Assembly (NCBI GenBank): GCA_913055645.1
Contig: CAJXLC010000009.1
Span: forward strand, 1-64,000
DNA length: 64,000 nt
Direction: 5' to 3'
DNA from: an uncultured Pseudomonadota bacterium
GTDB taxonomy: Bacteria > Pseudomonadota > Zetaproteobacteria > Mariprofundales > Mariprofundaceae
Part shown: positions 55,817 to 64,000 of the stretch, one piece after another
Layout of the letters: each line of letters begins with the position of its first letter
Position numbering within the stretch: position 1 is the stretch's first letter
Position numbers and translations under genes: made by a program
Notes under the pieces: model-generated
The model's database searches: none
What the model was told of the DNA's origin: nothing
Seen by the model: the letters and a program-made list of their open reading frames with translations, nothing else

Positions 55817-57244
55817 ATGGATTCTTCTAAACCTATGCATAAAACTCCTCTCAGCATTACTGAATTAACTGCGCGCATCAAACAAACACTGGAACAGGGC
55901 TTTTCTCATATCGAAGTCAAAGGTGAAATATCTCGTTTAACCAAACCATCATCAGGTCACCTTTATTTCACCATCAAAGATAGCCATGCCAGCATTTCCG
56001 CTGTGGTTTGGCGCTCAGCAGCATTGCGCTTAAAAACGTTACCCAAAGAAGGACAAGAATTCATTTTTAATGGTCATTTAAGCCTCTATGAGGCGCGTGG
56101 CACATATCAAATTATTGTCACACAAATCAGCCCTGTAGGGGCTGGACAATTGGCTGCGGAGTTTGAACGTCGCAAAGCTTTGTTTGCAGAGCGTGGTTGG
56201 TTTTCTAACGAAAATAAAAAGCCTATCCCAGCATTACCACAACATATCGGCATCGTAACATCCGCTACTGCCGCAGCTTTTGAAGATGTAAAAAAAGTGC
56301 TCGCAACACGTCCTGCATGGTTAAAGAAAACCTTGTCCCCTGCCATTGTACAAGGCGAGCAAGCCCCGCAATCCATTGCCAATGCCATTGCAGCACTACA
56401 ACAACTCAATGATACCCCAGACATCATTTTATTGGTGCGTGGTGGTGGAAGTATGGAAGATTTATGGTGTTTTAATGATGAGGCTGTTATCAAGGCTATC
56501 GCCAAATCAGACATTCCTATTATTTCAGGTGTTGGTCATGAAATTGATACCACGCTCGCAGATTTTGCTGCAGATTTACGAGCCGCCACACCATCCAATG
56601 CGGCTGAATTATGTTGCGCCTCACGCCAACATTTACGTCAAAACATGCCGCAACCACAGCGCTTGAAATATACTCTCACATCCATGTTTGGACGTTTACA
56701 ACAAAAACTTCATATCCAACAACAAGGCTTAAAACACCATCAACAACGCAATCTGGATCAAAGCTTGCAGCAAAGTGCCATGTTACAACAGCGACTCACA
56801 TCATCTTTTCAGTCCTCACTCGGGCAATGGCAACAACGCAGGCATGACCAACATCAAACTTTAATCTCACTTGAACCTGGTCGGCAACTACGACAAAAAC
56901 AGCAGCAACTGCACACTTTGCAAGAGCGTCTTGCCGCTTGTCGTTTAAAAGTTCTACCTGAAAAACTTCATCATCTTGAAGCATATCAGCAAAGACTTGC
57001 GCAACATTGGCAATCATCGCTTCAGGCTTTGCGTTATAAGCTTCAATTACACCGCGAGACTTTGCATGCACTTGATCCTACACATGTATTACAGCGTGGT
57101 TATAGTCTGAACTATGATGCGTCAGGCAAGCTCATCACCCATGCTCAATCTATGCAACAGGGCGATGCCATGCATATTCATTTTCAAGATGGAAGCATCG
57201 ATACACGTGTAGAAAAAATTCAGCTAAATCCAACAAGCGAGTAA
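55817..57244 (+). CDS. xseA: Exodeoxyribonuclease VII large subunit
   Basis: The large subunit of the single-strand-specific nuclease. It has 475 residues. An N-terminal OB fold (SHIEVKGEISRLTKPSSGHLYFTIKD) is followed by the catalytic core with IGIVTSATAAAFEDV, LLVRGGGSMEDLWCFNDE, VGHEIDTTLADFAADLRAATPSNAAEL, then a Gln-rich coiled coil (about 275-440) and a short C-terminal strand unit (ALDPTHVLQRGYSL). The coiled coil is unusually rich in Gln and His. An in-frame ATG at 55835 is a possible alternative start. Confidence 0.96.
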   Translation: MDSSKPMHKTPLSITELTARIKQTLEQGFSHIEVKGEISRLTKPSSGHLYFTIKDSHASISAVVWRSAALRLKTLPKEGQEFIFNGHLSLYEARGTYQIIVTQISPVGAGQLAAEFERRKALFAERGWFSNENKKPIPALPQHIGIVTSATAAAFEDVKKVLATRPAWLKKTLSPAIVQGEQAPQSIANAIAALQQLNDTPDIILLVRGGGSMEDLWCFNDEAVIKAIAKSDIPIISGVGHEIDTTLADFAADLRAATPSNAAELCCASRQHLRQNMPQPQRLKYTLTSMFGRLQQKLHIQQQGLKHHQQRNLDQSLQQSAMLQQRLTSSFQSSLGQWQQRRHDQHQTLISLEPGRQLRQKQQQLHTLQERLAACRLKVLPEKLHHLEAYQQRLAQHWQSSLQALRYKLQLHRETLHALDPTHVLQRGYSLNYDASGKLITHAQSMQQGDAMHIHFQDGSIDTRVEKIQLNPTSE

Positions 57245-57249
57245 ATATC

Positions 57250-58071
57250 ATGCCTTATTTTATCATACTATTTTTATCTTTAACTCTTACCTCACCAGCA
57301 TATGCCCATGATTGGCGTGCCACACAAGGTGATATGGTTGAGGTAACACTCAACACCAATAACCCAATCAATAAGCTTACATGCATAGGCAAAGAGTGGC
57401 CTTTCCAAAAAGATAAGCATGGCACTGTTCACGGCTGGATAGGCATCGATTTAAAACAAAAACCAGGCAGCTACCCCATTCAATGGATTGGTAAAACAAC
57501 CATGACCGATCACCTACATATCAACAAAGGCGAGTTCCGCATCTCCCGTATCACTGTTGCAAAGAAGATGTCCAGTTTCGATGCTGCTGCCATCAAACGT
57601 ATTCGCTCAGATCAACAGGCAATCAAAAATACCTATGATATGGATGTGAATATATTCCCTGCATTTACCAAAGCAATTACACCAGTCGATGGCATAGAAT
57701 CTACGCCATTCGGCGCACAACGTTATGTCAATGGACAAGCAAGATCACCCCATTCGGGCATTGATATTGCAGCACCAAAAGGCACACCCATCAAAGCACC
57801 TTTGGCTGGAAAAGTTCTGTTGGTCGAAGATATGTTTTTAAATGGTACACTGATCGCTATTGGTCATGGCAAAGGCTTGGTTACAGTATATGCCCATTTA
57901 AGCAAAACTCATGTTCACGTTGGGCAAGAGGTTCAAGCGGGTCAAATTATTGCGGAGGTTGGTAGCACGGGAAGATCAACAGGGGCACATTTACACTGGG
58001 GTATGCGCTTTAATCATGCGCGCATCAATCCGCATAGTTTATTATCCCTATCATCAACTTCGCATAAATAA
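57250..58071 (+). CDS. Periplasmic M23 family peptidase
   Basis: A 273-residue secreted protein. The signal peptide ends AYA-HDW. An N-terminal beta domain (about 20-110) is followed by the LytM/M23 domain with zinc ligands in SPHSGIDIAA (His and Asp), a later HLHWGM pair, and the loop YAHLSKTHVHVGQEVQAGQIIAEVGSTGRSTG. It probably cleaves peptidoglycan cross-links or acts as an amidase activator. It starts five bases after xseA and ends two bases before the convergent fimV-like gene. Confidence 0.92.
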   Translation: MPYFIILFLSLTLTSPAYAHDWRATQGDMVEVTLNTNNPINKLTCIGKEWPFQKDKHGTVHGWIGIDLKQKPGSYPIQWIGKTTMTDHLHINKGEFRISRITVAKKMSSFDAAAIKRIRSDQQAIKNTYDMDVNIFPAFTKAITPVDGIESTPFGAQRYVNGQARSPHSGIDIAAPKGTPIKAPLAGKVLLVEDMFLNGTLIAIGHGKGLVTVYAHLSKTHVHVGQEVQAGQIIAEVGSTGRSTGAHLHWGMRFNHARINPHSLLSLSSTSHK

Positions 58072-58072
58072 G

Positions 58073-59950
58073 CTAAAGCAGTTTTTTCTTACCATCCAGT
58101 GTCGTAATAAATACAGTACTAACAAATTCATCTTCTGACGCACTACTCTCCAACTCTGAGACTGATTGTTCATCCACAGCTTTAAATTCCGTCTCATCCA
58201 ATTCTAAAAAACTACTGTTTACCTCAACAGCCTCTGTCGTATCCACAGTATCTGATTGCAATGGATTAGAGCTTGCTGCTTTGCTTGCTGAAGCTTTTCC
58301 CTCAGTAGCATCTTCATGATGACTCGTTAAAGGCTCTTCAATATTGAATGCTTCCCCACTACCTTTAACAACACCTGATTTTTGCAATGCATGCCATACA
58401 TCGGTAGGCAGACGATCACACAATAAAGACCACTGCTGATCACTCAAGGAGCTCTGCTTGTCTCGAATGAAGCTATTACGCTCATCCAAACGCCCTGTTT
58501 CATGATATAAACGCGTTTTTAAAGCGCACACAGCAAAATGCTCGCGCTCATTCTGACTTAACTGTTTTAAAATTTCTTCCACAGCCTCATAATTTCTCAG
58601 GTTTAAGTGCTTTTCAATATCATATATTTTATTTTCAAGCAGGTATTTCTTCCGCACTTTCTTCTTAACTGGCGTTTGTACAGGCTCTTCCACTGGTGCT
58701 GGTGTTTCATTCTTTTTCTTGAAATATGCTTCTTCAATATCATATATTTCTTTTATCTTTGCATGATGTTTGCGATATAGAAATAACCCAAGAAGTACCA
58801 TATTAAACAATACCAACAATAAAAATCCCATCATCCAATATTGCGTACTCGGTGAATTCGCCATCTGTTTCTGCATTATATTTTGTTGTTCTTTTAAGGC
58901 AGTAATATCATCACCCAACTTACCAATATCATCGCGGATTGCCGTAATATTCTGATCCAAGTTTGCCATCTGTAAGTGATCATTCATAGCTTGCTTATAC
59001 AGCTTATTCAACTTTTCTTGCAACTGCTCTGAACGCTTGCTAGAAGTGGTTGCTAACTCTGTTGGTGAAACATGTGCATCATTGCCCAATCCAATACGTC
59101 CAACATAGCGTAATTTTGAAGCTGCATCATTCTTCTTCGTTTCTGGCAATATAGGCTTAGGCTTAACCATTGCTTTCGTGAGTTTTTTGGACACAGCTTG
59201 TGTTTTTTTCTTACTATTTTCATATGGTTTAGGTGCTTGTTTGAGCAACTTTTTTAGCGCCTTTTCACGCGGTATTTCCAACCAAACACCTGATTTCAAC
59301 CTATTTATATCATGCTGAATAAATGCATCAGGATTAAAACGATACAATGCCAACATAACATCATGATTTGACCACTGTTTATCTCGGCGCAAACGATACG
59401 CAATCGTGCTTAAACTATCCCCCGAACGAACAGGTCCATAACGCCATGTCCTCGCCCAACCATGCTCTTCATTATTTTTTACAATCGCTTTATCTGCAAC
59501 AGGAGCAGAGCGCCTCTGTTTATGTTTAACACTATACGTTCTTGCCCCTAGCTCCATCGTATCAAGAAGCAATTGCACCTGTTTATAATATGTATTGTTC
59601 CCAATACGCGCTTTCAATAATAATGATACAATCGGTGCCTGCACTACAGATACAGAACTGAGCAAAACATAAAGTTCTCCATGCGGCATATGCTCTACAG
59701 AAACACGCATACCCAACAAATCCGTATAAGGCTCTAACCCAACCAAACGATATTCATTGGGCTTGGCAAACTCTACAAACACACTGTTTAAACTTTCATT
59801 TTTAGCCAATATTAATGGTACACGCACATCCAATACTTCATTGAGATGGCTTTTTAGCACAGGCGCACCAAAACCCAGAGCGTTTGCCGAAGCAGGCAAG
59901 CCCAAAAGTATCACAATAACCATGCAAAAAATTCTTATCTTTTTCGCAAT
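58073..59950 (-). CDS. FimV/HubP-like LysM membrane protein
   Basis: A 625-residue polar-organiser-type protein. The start at 59950 (MIAKKIRIF) gives a clean signal peptide ending ANA-LG; an ATG at 59998 is possible but no ribosome site favours it. The FimV N-terminal beta domain (about 20-125) is followed by a LysM unit (RSGDSLSTIAYRLRRDKQWS, about 165-225), a Lys-rich linker and a coiled coil (about 285-345). One membrane helix (about 355-375) and a cytoplasmic part follow, with an acidic tail and a TPR-like segment as in FimV C-termini. In relatives it supports type IV pili and pole identity. Confidence 0.85.
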   Translation of the reverse strand: MAKKIRIFCMVIVILLGLPASANALGFGAPVLKSHLNEVLDVRVPLILAKNESLNSVFVEFAKPNEYRLVGLEPYTDLLGMRVSVEHMPHGELYVLLSSVSVVQAPIVSLLLKARIGNNTYYKQVQLLLDTMELGARTYSVKHKQRRSAPVADKAIVKNNEEHGWARTWRYGPVRSGDSLSTIAYRLRRDKQWSNHDVMLALYRFNPDAFIQHDINRLKSGVWLEIPREKALKKLLKQAPKPYENSKKKTQAVSKKLTKAMVKPKPILPETKKNDAASKLRYVGRIGLGNDAHVSPTELATTSSKRSEQLQEKLNKLYKQAMNDHLQMANLDQNITAIRDDIGKLGDDITALKEQQNIMQKQMANSPSTQYWMMGFLLLVLFNMVLLGLFLYRKHHAKIKEIYDIEEAYFKKKNETPAPVEEPVQTPVKKKVRKKYLLENKIYDIEKHLNLRNYEAVEEILKQLSQNEREHFAVCALKTRLYHETGRLDERNSFIRDKQSSLSDQQWSLLCDRLPTDVWHALQKSGVVKGSGEAFNIEEPLTSHHEDATEGKASASKAASSNPLQSDTVDTTEAVEVNSSFLELDETEFKAVDEQSVSELESSASEDEFVSTVFITTLDGKKKLL

Positions 59951-60406
59951 CATATGTTTTCTAGCACTATATAAACCAGCATGAGAACCCATGCCCAAAA
60001 TTACAGCAATATCGCTGCCACTTAGAAACTTTGAAGTTTTTTCTGTGCCTCTTCCAATTCTACTAACTTGTTTCCCCCTTCTGCTAAATCATCACGCACT
60101 TTGGCAACCACAGCCTATGCAACTTTCACCTCATTCCCAGCCGTGTTAAAAACACAAGTTTTACCAAAGCTTCAAAATGCACTGCGACAAATCTAACTCA
60201 CGAATAGTTGCGAATACGTAACATACGTTTCTATACTTTTATTAGTGTGTGAGATTTATCACATCTCGAATAAATCGAACGACTTGTACAATGCCAGCAC
60301 CCGTTGCATACACTGACTTACTTTAGCATAATCTATTTTGTCTCAGCATAGACTATATTTCAGCCATTGGTAACCAATGATGATAAGATAACTATCAAAT
60401 TTATAT
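59951..60406. other. Gap holding a decayed valS tail, otherwise featureless
   Basis: Apart from the valS-tail remnant (60022-60114), I see no gene here. From about 60181 to 60406 the sequence is A/T-rich with no frame, hairpin or repeat I recognise. The upstream region of the fimV-like gene must lie in this gap. Confidence 0.6.
60022..60114 (-). pseudogene. Remnant of the 3' end of a second valS gene
   Basis: The minus strand encodes AVVAKVRDDLAEGGNKLVE, then LEEAQKKLQSF and a stop. This matches the ValS C-terminal coiled-coil arm; the intact gene at 62825 ends EAVVNKARADLAALEAKLNE and LQTAKIKLEALM. About half the residues are identical and the lengths match. A TAG stop stands at the position of the Glu before AVV, and upstream frame is broken. 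It is therefore a diverged, non-functional tail about 2.7 kb from the intact gene. Confidence 0.7.
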
Positions 60407-61282
60407 TTATGAGACTTCTTGAACCGCCATGACAGCCATTTTCATGGTACTTTCAAAAGATTTTGTGCCTGCAATGAATAGTCCATTATGGCAAAACATC
60501 GCATCATCAAGCCCTGTCACATCTTGTAGCGCTTCATCGGATAACCCTGCCCAAGCTTTGGGTAATTCTTTTCTATTTTCAAAGGTGCCCAATGCCGCAG
60601 GCACAGTCTGAATGCGCCATTCGCCTGTTTGCGATGGATAAACCACGAACAATGCTTCTTCGGATAAGTTCACCACCGTCTTTTTCCACGGCGTATATTT
60701 TTCCAACACAACCACCCTTGGATCCTCTGCATCTTCAATGGCTTGAGCAACAATGGCTTTGGCACTAAGCCCTCCCTTTGCTGCGGCAATAAAGCGGATT
60801 AACACACGCGACGCAAAATCCACTGCCTCATCAAAGCAATCATCAATGTTCACATCTTCTTCCCATGTTGGGTTAAACATACCAATGGTTTGACTCAAGC
60901 TAATGCCTTCTTGCACCCCTGAAACATGTCCACAATCAATGGCATCAATCGTGGATACCAAGCCACCATCCACTGCATTGGCAAGGTCTTGATTACCTTG
61001 GCACATCTCAACGCCATATTTCTGCCAAATCAAACCAAATGAGGAGTAAGGAATACCATTTTCGCGTTCACCTGCACCGCCGCGCTGATGATGGTCAAAG
61101 CGACCTGTTTCAGGGTCATATTCACCACCTACATCCACTACAGTATCTGCCTTGGCGATAAGCGATAAATCGCGGGTGCGAATCAGCTCAAAAGAAGGCA
61201 ATATGTTTTTGAATACAGCAATGCTAAATACATCATCTGCATGGAAATTGCCGTTGTGTGTTACGATGGTTGGTTTATTCAT
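60407..61282 (-). CDS. MYG1/UPF0160-family metal-dependent hydrolase
   Basis: A 291-residue protein of the MYG1 family, which in eukaryotes is an RNA 3'-5' exonuclease. Motifs are THNGNFHADDVFSIAVF, ADTVVDVGGEYDP, FDHHQRGGAGERENGIPYSSFGLIW (DHH-like metal site), AVDGGLVSTIDAIDCG and a C-terminal VCHNG-like segment (DAMFCHNGLFIAGTKS). Length is normal. It lies between the valS remnant and the IS remnant and stands alone. The bacterial role is not known. Confidence 0.92.
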   Translation of the reverse strand: MNKPTIVTHNGNFHADDVFSIAVFKNILPSFELIRTRDLSLIAKADTVVDVGGEYDPETGRFDHHQRGGAGERENGIPYSSFGLIWQKYGVEMCQGNQDLANAVDGGLVSTIDAIDCGHVSGVQEGISLSQTIGMFNPTWEEDVNIDDCFDEAVDFASRVLIRFIAAAKGGLSAKAIVAQAIEDAEDPRVVVLEKYTPWKKTVVNLSEEALFVVYPSQTGEWRIQTVPAALGTFENRKELPKAWAGLSDEALQDVTGLDDAMFCHNGLFIAGTKSFESTMKMAVMAVQEVS

Positions 61283-61440
61283 TTATTTATGTCCGTGTGT
61301 GAAGGGGTGGGGATTTTTTATATTTTCGAGAACTTTATATAAAGACCACCAAAAAAATAGCTTTAAAGGTTGTGCTGTAGTAAACTAATCGAATCTGACA
61401 GTTTGGGATTGGGTGTTTGTGTGTAAACATAAACTAAAGA

Positions 61441-61475
61441 ACGTCATTCCCACGTAGGTAGGAATCCACAATTTA
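61441..61475. repeat. Dispersed palindromic repeat B-type fragment, copy 4
   Basis: ACGTCATTCCCACGTAGGTAGGAATCCAC is a variant of the same extragenic palindrome core (GTCATTCCC..GGAATCC). It adjoins the IS1182 remnant, and the frame of that remnant reads through it. Confidence 0.6.
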
Positions 61476-61539
61476 GTCTCTAGCCTTTCTGAATAAAAAA
61501 ATGCGCGAACCAAGACCCGATCCCGATGGTTTCGCATGT

Positions 61540-61660
61540 CCAACTCATCGACAAAAACATCAATCACGCGAACAGGATTGTCTTCAGCAACATAATCATT
61601 CAGCAACTCAGGAAACAGCGTGCTCTGGCTACGACTTTCTCCAATAACAAATCGCTTCAT
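61540..61660 (-). pseudogene. IS1182-family transposase N-terminal remnant
   Basis: The minus strand from 61660 encodes MKRFVIGESRSQSTLFPELL, then NDYVAEDNPVRVIDVFVDELD, the conserved start of IS1182-family transposases. Homology ends near 61540 and the DDE domain is absent; the frame then runs into a repeat-B fragment and stops at 61385. A full IS1182 transposase has over 400 residues. No terminal inverted repeats are identified. Confidence 0.78.
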
Positions 61661-61753
61661 GAAAATACCCCACAGGATGTTGTGAGATAATCATACCATT
61701 AATGATCAGCGTTTTCACACACTCTGGGCCAGAAGCAGGCACTCAGGAATGGT

Positions 61754-62035
61754 TCATCCAAGATATAAAGCGACGCCAATAAAAACGGTCAGCAGTAGTA
61801 TTGTAATTACCTTAAGCATCCAGCTTGGCCCATCCCAAAGAACTGAACCAGCCATATCGACCACAATATTGGCGGGCAGGTAGAAGACGGCTAGAAAAGC
61901 GAAATACAACCAACCGGTTGAGTTTTCCAACATTTTAATGATCACCAACATCGATGCCATCCCAACGATTAACACGATGGTTGAAGAGATCACTAACCAC
62001 TTAGGGTAACGAAACTCCGTATTCTCATTAATCAT
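61754..62035 (-). CDS. Small membrane protein of unknown function
   Basis: A 93-residue protein with three hydrophobic segments (about residues 13-33, 42-60 and 72-92) and almost no soluble part. I do not recognise the family. It has a plausible start (MINENTEF) but only a weak ribosome site. It sits between the IS remnant and the higBA pair, in what looks like a small inserted segment. Confidence 0.6.
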   Translation of the reverse strand: MINENTEFRYPKWLVISSTIVLIVGMASMLVIIKMLENSTGWLYFAFLAVFYLPANIVVDMAGSVLWDGPSWMLKVITILLLTVFIGVALYLG

Positions 62036-62116
62036 CGGATCAGACTAGCGTTTGCTTTGGAAGAAGTGGTCAGGACTAGTTTCGCGCATTTTTAGCACCC
62101 TAAGCACAGTATATCT

Positions 62117-62413
62117 CTAAACATGAATAGCTTCTTGCACTGGTTTGATAACTGGACGTTTCTTTTGCGATGCTTGATAAAGATCGTAAGCCGATTGCAT
62201 ATTTATCCATGATTCAGGGCTGCTGCCCAACCATACGGCTAGGCGCAATGCCATATCAGGGCTAATACCTGCTTTTCCATTGATAACGCGAGACAAAGCA
62301 ACGCGCGTCACACCAAGCTGATTGGCAGCCTCGGTGACTGTGATTCCCAATTCAGGCAACACATCTTCTTTTAAAATTTCGCCAGGATGTGTAGGGCATA
62401 CCATTCGTCTCAC
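62117..62413 (-). CDS. higA: HigA-type antitoxin
   Basis: A 98-residue protein. The start is taken as GTG at 62413 because AGGAGG lies six bases upstream; an ATG at 62404 is three codons in. It contains the HigA/VapI signature [23 protein letters not shown] and a helix-turn-helix ([19 protein letters not shown]). It should neutralise the upstream HigB and repress the operon. The toxin gene ends 10 bases before it, the usual higBA order. Confidence 0.92.
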   Translation of the reverse strand: MRRMVCPTHPGEILKEDVLPELGITVTEAANQLGVTRVALSRVINGKAGISPDMALRLAVWLGSSPESWINMQSAYDLYQASQKKRPVIKPVQEAIHV

Positions 62414-62423
62414 AGCAAACCTC

Positions 62424-62702
62424 CTAATGATAATCTTGATAATCAACGAGCACGGCATCCATTCCATCAAAAGTAAACGTAAGCCGCCAGTTACCATCAA
62501 CACGCACTGAATAAAAGTTTAACATGTCACCTTTTAAAGCATGAAATCGCCAGCCAGGAATATTCATGTCCTCTGCAGTTATTGCTCCATCAAGCCTAGA
62601 AAGTTGCCTATTTAGCTTGTTCGCATGGTGCGCTTGAATACCTGCCTTGCTTCCCTTGAAAAAGAACTTTTCAATACCCTTATGACGGAAACTTTTAATC
62701 AT
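62424..62702 (-). CDS. higB: HigB-type toxin (RelE superfamily mRNA interferase)
   Basis: A 92-residue protein with the HigB pattern [14 protein letters not shown], then a helical region ([13 protein letters not shown]), [11 protein letters not shown] and the C-terminal strand set [23 protein letters not shown]. The Arg in NWRLTF and the terminal His region are the usual active-site residues. It cleaves mRNA on ribosomes in characterised relatives. Together with higA it forms a complete toxin-antitoxin pair next to valS. Confidence 0.92.
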   Translation of the reverse strand: MIKSFRHKGIEKFFFKGSKAGIQAHHANKLNRQLSRLDGAITAEDMNIPGWRFHALKGDMLNFYSVRVDGNWRLTFTFDGMDAVLVDYQDYH

Positions 62703-62824
62703 TAGATGGTAATGTATAGTGTTACTTTACGCTTGTCAATCACTTTCAATATATCCTCTCCAACTTAAGGTTATAATTTGTGATTCCAAAGCAAATCAAT
62801 GGGAATGATTGATTTATACACACA

Positions 62825-64000
62825 TTACATCAATGCTTCCAGCTTTATTTTTGCAGTTTGAAGCTCATTTAATTTCGCTTCAAGTGCTGCCAAATCAGCA
62901 CGGGCTTTGTTGACCACGGCTTCAGGTGCGCTGGCAACAAATTTATCGTTGTTTAAGCGACCTTTGAGCCCACCCATTTCTTTTTCGATTTTCTCGATGT
63001 TTTTGGCAACACGCGTCAACTCTTCTTGCACATTCACCAAACCTGCAAGCGGCAAGAAGATTTTAAGTGCGGAGAGTGGAGCAATAGCTGCATTTTCAAC
63101 TTCGGCATCAGCATCAATCCACACAATGCTTTCCAGTTTCGCCAAGCTTTTAAGTAAGTTTTCTTGGGAAGAAAGCTCTGCTTTTAAAGCATCACTTAAT
63201 GCAATATGGGCTTCGATTTTCTTACCTGGTGACACATTCATCTCACCACGAATCGAGCGAATCGCATTCACCATATCCATAATCAGTTGCATACGCGCTG
63301 TGGCTTCATCATCGCGAGCAAAGTCTGTGCGCCATTTGTCGGTGACCAATCGCGCATCATCACCATGCAATTCTTGGAAAATTTGTTCGGTAATAAATGG
63401 ACAAATGGGGTGCAGTAGGCGCAACCAACCATCCAATGCCGTAAGCATAACGATTTGAGTCTCGCGCTTATCGGCGACATCACCTTTATACAATGATGTT
63501 TTGGCAGCTTCCACATACCAATCGCAATAGGTCCCCCAAATAAAGCTGTAAAGCGTGCCTGCAGCTTCATTGAAGCGGTATTCTTCCAAAGCTTTGTGTA
63601 CTTCTTTGGCACAAGTATCCAATTCTGATAAAATCCAACGGTTCACATCATTCTTGGGCTGAATACTGCTGTCTGGCAACGCATCTTCACGATTCATAAA
63701 CACAAACCGCGATGCATTCCAAATTTTATTCATGAAATTGCGGTTGGATTCAATGCGTTTGATGTCCAACTTCACATCACGCCCCGGTGTTGCCATGTGC
63801 GCCAAGGTAAAGCGTAAGGCATCCGCGCCATACGCTTCAATCATTTCCAGCGGATCAACCACATTACCCTTGGACTTGGACATTTTCTGCCCATCTTTAT
63901 CGCGAATCAAGGCGTGGATATAGATGTCTTTGAATGGTTTTTCGTCTGTAAACTTCTTGCCCATCATCATCATGCGAGCAACCCAGAAAAAGATAATATC
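62825..64000 (-). CDS. valS: Valine--tRNA ligase, C-terminal part
   Basis: The 3' part of valyl-tRNA synthetase; the gene continues beyond the right edge, where the frame stays open (DIIFFWVARMMMMGKKF at the edge). The visible portion begins just before the KMSKS loop (DGQKMSKSKGNVVDP), then carries the anticodon-binding domain (RFNEAAGTLYSFIWGTYCDWYVE and RLLHPICPFITEQIFQEL). The C-terminal coiled-coil arm ends KLEALM. A diverged copy of this arm remains at 60022-60114. Confidence 0.96.
   Translation of the reverse strand, partial: DIIFFWVARMMMMGKKFTDEKPFKDIYIHALIRDKDGQKMSKSKGNVVDPLEMIEAYGADALRFTLAHMATPGRDVKLDIKRIESNRNFMNKIWNASRFVFMNREDALPDSSIQPKNDVNRWILSELDTCAKEVHKALEEYRFNEAAGTLYSFIWGTYCDWYVEAAKTSLYKGDVADKRETQIVMLTALDGWLRLLHPICPFITEQIFQELHGDDARLVTDKWRTDFARDDEATARMQLIMDMVNAIRSIRGEMNVSPGKKIEAHIALSDALKAELSSQENLLKSLAKLESIVWIDADAEVENAAIAPLSALKIFLPLAGLVNVQEELTRVAKNIEKIEKEMGGLKGRLNNDKFVASAPEAVVNKARADLAALEAKLNELQTAKIKLEALM

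Noticed and set aside
61385-61660. A 91-residue protein-coding gene
   Set aside because: Its start is an IS1182 transposase fragment and its end is a translated palindromic repeat (WIPTYVGMTF), so it is a chance frame over debris.

Overview
The window is a gene-dense stretch (roughly 42% G+C by eye) of a Gram-negative proteobacterial chromosome. Support for this comes from FadE/FadL, SucAB, FimV, PhoBR, an outer-membrane phosphate-type porin and the ftsH-folP-glmM order. A secreted delta-type carbonic anhydrase and the presence of c-di-AMP synthase genes would fit a marine autotrophic lineage such as a Zetaproteobacterium or a deep gammaproteobacterium, but that placement is inference. No tRNA, rRNA, CRISPR array, intact insertion sequence or prophage was found.

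Layout. (1) 1-3.8 kb: fadE, whose 3' end runs in frame into a fragment of GDP-mannose dehydratase at the left edge, then fadL. (2) 3.8-8.7 kb: a tight five-gene operon of cupredoxin-like protein, TVP38 membrane protein, a MerA/Lpd-like reductase lacking the catalytic His, an alpha/beta hydrolase and an FMN glutamate-synthase-like protein. (3) 9-13.1 kb: sucAB, with an E2 that lacks the E3-binding domain. (4) 13.2-23.1 kb: an unknown 715-aa protein, tilS, ftsH, folP, cdaA, cdaR, glmM and a YdcF protein. cdaA-cdaR sit inside the classic folP-glmM pair, and a MITE-like element overlaps the end of folP. (5) 23.3-25.8 kb: znuACB-type metal uptake.

(6) 25.9-38.1 kb: a complete chemosensory operon on the minus strand (MCP, giant channel, CheY, hybrid CheA, CheW, CheY, CheB, CheR). 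Its second gene encodes a 1201-aa CASTOR/POLLUX-like channel. It has two tandem voltage-sensor-like bundles, an EF-hand/dockerin-type loop beside the pore, two RCK-like domains, an acidic linker and a C-terminal helix with a CheZ-like DxxxQ motif. The stop codon overlaps the start of a CheY gene. A sigma-54-like promoter precedes the operon. This is the best candidate for an undescribed system: an ion channel wired into a two-component phosphorelay.

(7) 38.2-42 kb: a HtpX-like M48 protease, LemA and the delta-carbonic anhydrase. (8) 42.2-55.7 kb: a phosphate island made of phoR, phoB and a cyclic-nucleotide-binding protein, divergent from a porin, then pstSCAB-phoU-ppk, a CBS-GGDEF protein and ppx. 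Four Pho-box-like sites are visible, and one drives a candidate terminator-ended small RNA. (9) 55.8-60 kb: xseA, an M23 endopeptidase and a FimV-like protein. (10) 60-64 kb: a decayed copy of a valS 3' end, a MYG1-family gene, an IS1182 transposase remnant, a small membrane protein, higBA and the 3' part of the intact valS.

Two families of short dispersed palindromic repeats (A, four copies; B, four copies) occupy the longer gaps.
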